From contig DPGK01000009.1 of the NCBI GenBank assembly GCA_003523225.1, forward strand, positions 1 to 6,327: a DNA stretch of 6,327 bases. Direction: 5' to 3'. The translations under genes and the position numbers were made by a program. Shown piece after piece: positions 5,732 through 6,327 of the stretch. This DNA comes from Clostridiales bacterium (lineage in GTDB: Bacteria > Bacillota > Clostridia > Oscillospirales > CAG-272). Positions within the stretch are counted from its first letter, which is position 1. Each line of letters opens with the position of its first letter. The notes below the pieces were generated by a model that was given only the letters and a program-made list of their open reading frames with translations, was not told where the DNA came from and searched no databases.

Positions 5732-6103
5732 GTGGGACTTAAGGAAAGAACCTCGCGGCTCAAAACCGACATTCCGGCTCTGTTTCTCTGTCTGCGCCGC
5801 CGCGAAACACCGTGGTACGCCAAACTGTTGGCGGGAATTACGGTGGTGTACGCCCTGTCTCCGATCGACCTTATCCCGGATTTCATCCCCGTGGCGGGGT
5901 ATCTTGACGACCTGATACTGCTGCCCGCGCTTGCGGCGCTGACAATAAAGCTGATACCCCGCGATATATTTGAGGAGTGCCGGGCGCAGTCGGAGGGAAT
6001 GTGGGCGAACGGCAAGCCGAAAAAATGGTATTACGCCCTGCCGATAATCATTTTCTGGCTGATAATTATTTTCCTCATCATAAAAGCGGTGTTTCTGCAC
6101 TGA
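5732..6103 (+). CDS. DUF1232 (YkvA-like) small membrane protein
   Basis: Product of 123 residues. Residues 28-76 carry the DUF1232 signature: WYAKLLAGITVVYALSP, then IDLIPDFIPVAGYLDD (45-60) and a hydrophobic LILLPALAAL stretch. The family is widespread, short and of unknown biochemical function. A second strongly hydrophobic segment at about 99-121 (Ile-rich, flanked by KPKKW and ending KAVFLH) is a clear transmembrane helix, so the protein should sit in the cytoplasmic membrane with one or two spans. The start is GTG at 5732, the only start codon between the in-frame stop at 5723 and the domain. It lacks a good Shine-Dalgarno and begins 6 bases after the clpB stop, which points to translation coupled to clpB. 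No terminator is evident before or soon after it. Confidence 0.85.
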   Translation: MGLKERTSRLKTDIPALFLCLRRRETPWYAKLLAGITVVYALSPIDLIPDFIPVAGYLDDLILLPALAALTIKLIPRDIFEECRAQSEGMWANGKPKKWYYALPIIIFWLIIIFLIIKAVFLH

Positions 6104-6212
6104 ATCACTTGCAGGAACAAAAACCTTCTCTTAAGGAGAGCAGAGCGGCGTTTATGCAATGAAAATGAAAGCGCGACCGAGCGCATCACGACGGCACTTA
6201 ATTCGTTTGGGC

Positions 6213-6240
6213 GCACTGAATGATGTGCAGCATTGATCTG
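6213..6240 (-). repeat. Inverted repeat module B, right copy
   Basis: Reverse complement of 314-341 with 25 of 28 bases identical. It includes a small GCAC/GTGC hairpin (6213-6228). Confidence 0.7.
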
Positions 6241-6270
6241 CTTTCCTCATCCGTCAGCCTGCGGCTGCCA

Positions 6271-6327
6271 CCTTCTCCAGCGTGAGAAGAGGATGAGGAG
6301 GGCAAAGTCATGCCGCACAATAGTCTG
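6271..6327 (-). repeat. Long inverted repeat, right copy of module A
   Basis: Reverse complement of 133-189 with 54 of 57 bases identical, running to the window edge. Its first 30 bases are also a diverged third copy of the 32-bp arm at 160-191 and 280-311. It is immediately preceded by a small CAGCC/GGCTG hairpin at 6255-6267 that has no counterpart on the left. Confidence 0.85.

Larger units (their letters stand above)
6104..6327. other. Non-coding right end with repeats
   Basis: No gene is seen. There is a weak hairpin TTCTCT-TAA-GGAGAG just after the operon (6125-6139) with no T-tract, a small GCGC/GCGC hairpin (6171-6184), and then repeat modules B and A in inverted orientation relative to the left end. 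Between them lies CAGCC-TGC-GGCTG (6255-6267). I cannot point to a convincing terminator for the clpB operon here. Confidence 0.6.

Noticed and set aside
6125..6139. Hairpin after the DUF1232 gene as an operon terminator
   Set aside because: The six-pair stem includes two wobble pairs, is weak, and has no T-tract behind it.

Overview
The window looks like chromosomal DNA of a gut-type Clostridia, most likely an Oscillospiraceae/Ruminococcaceae-like Firmicute. This rests on strong AGGAGG-type ribosome binding sites, a Firmicute-style ClpB, a signal-peptide protein with a Thr/Pro stalk and a Gly-Cys-Gly plus membrane-helix tail, and intergenic repeats of the kind scattered in such genomes. The taxonomic call is an inference; no rRNA or other marker is present.

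Layout. Positions 1-665 are non-coding and full of repeats: a degenerate direct repeat, a palindromic element, a 32-bp perfect inverted repeat, and hairpins on the minus strand that would end the leftward transcript. Positions 666-2093 (minus) encode a secreted, membrane-anchored lamin-tail-domain protein. Positions 2094-2403 are a divergent control region with two consensus-perfect promoters (TTGACA-17-TATAAT), one firing left into the surface-protein gene and one right. Three genes follow on the plus strand: a ribbon-helix-helix DNA-binding protein (2404-3006), the disaggregase ClpB (3104-5725) and, 6 bases after its stop, a small DUF1232/YkvA-type membrane protein (5732-6103). Positions 6104-6327 are non-coding and end in an inverted copy of the repeat material at the left end.

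How the genes may work together. ClpB is the only gene with a firmly known job: ATP-driven rescue of aggregated proteins with DnaK. Only the ribbon-helix-helix gene has a strong promoter, and no terminator is visible between it and clpB, so the regulator, clpB and the DUF1232 gene probably form one operon. I see neither a CIRCE (HrcA) element nor a tandem CtsR site before clpB, so this regulator is a candidate non-canonical controller of the chaperone. That is the most interesting idea here, but it is inference. The surface protein is divergent and may be unrelated in function.

I found no CRISPR array, tRNA, rRNA, transposase or prophage gene. Start codons were moved from the longest open frames to internal ATGs for three genes, because the ribosome binding sites dictate it.
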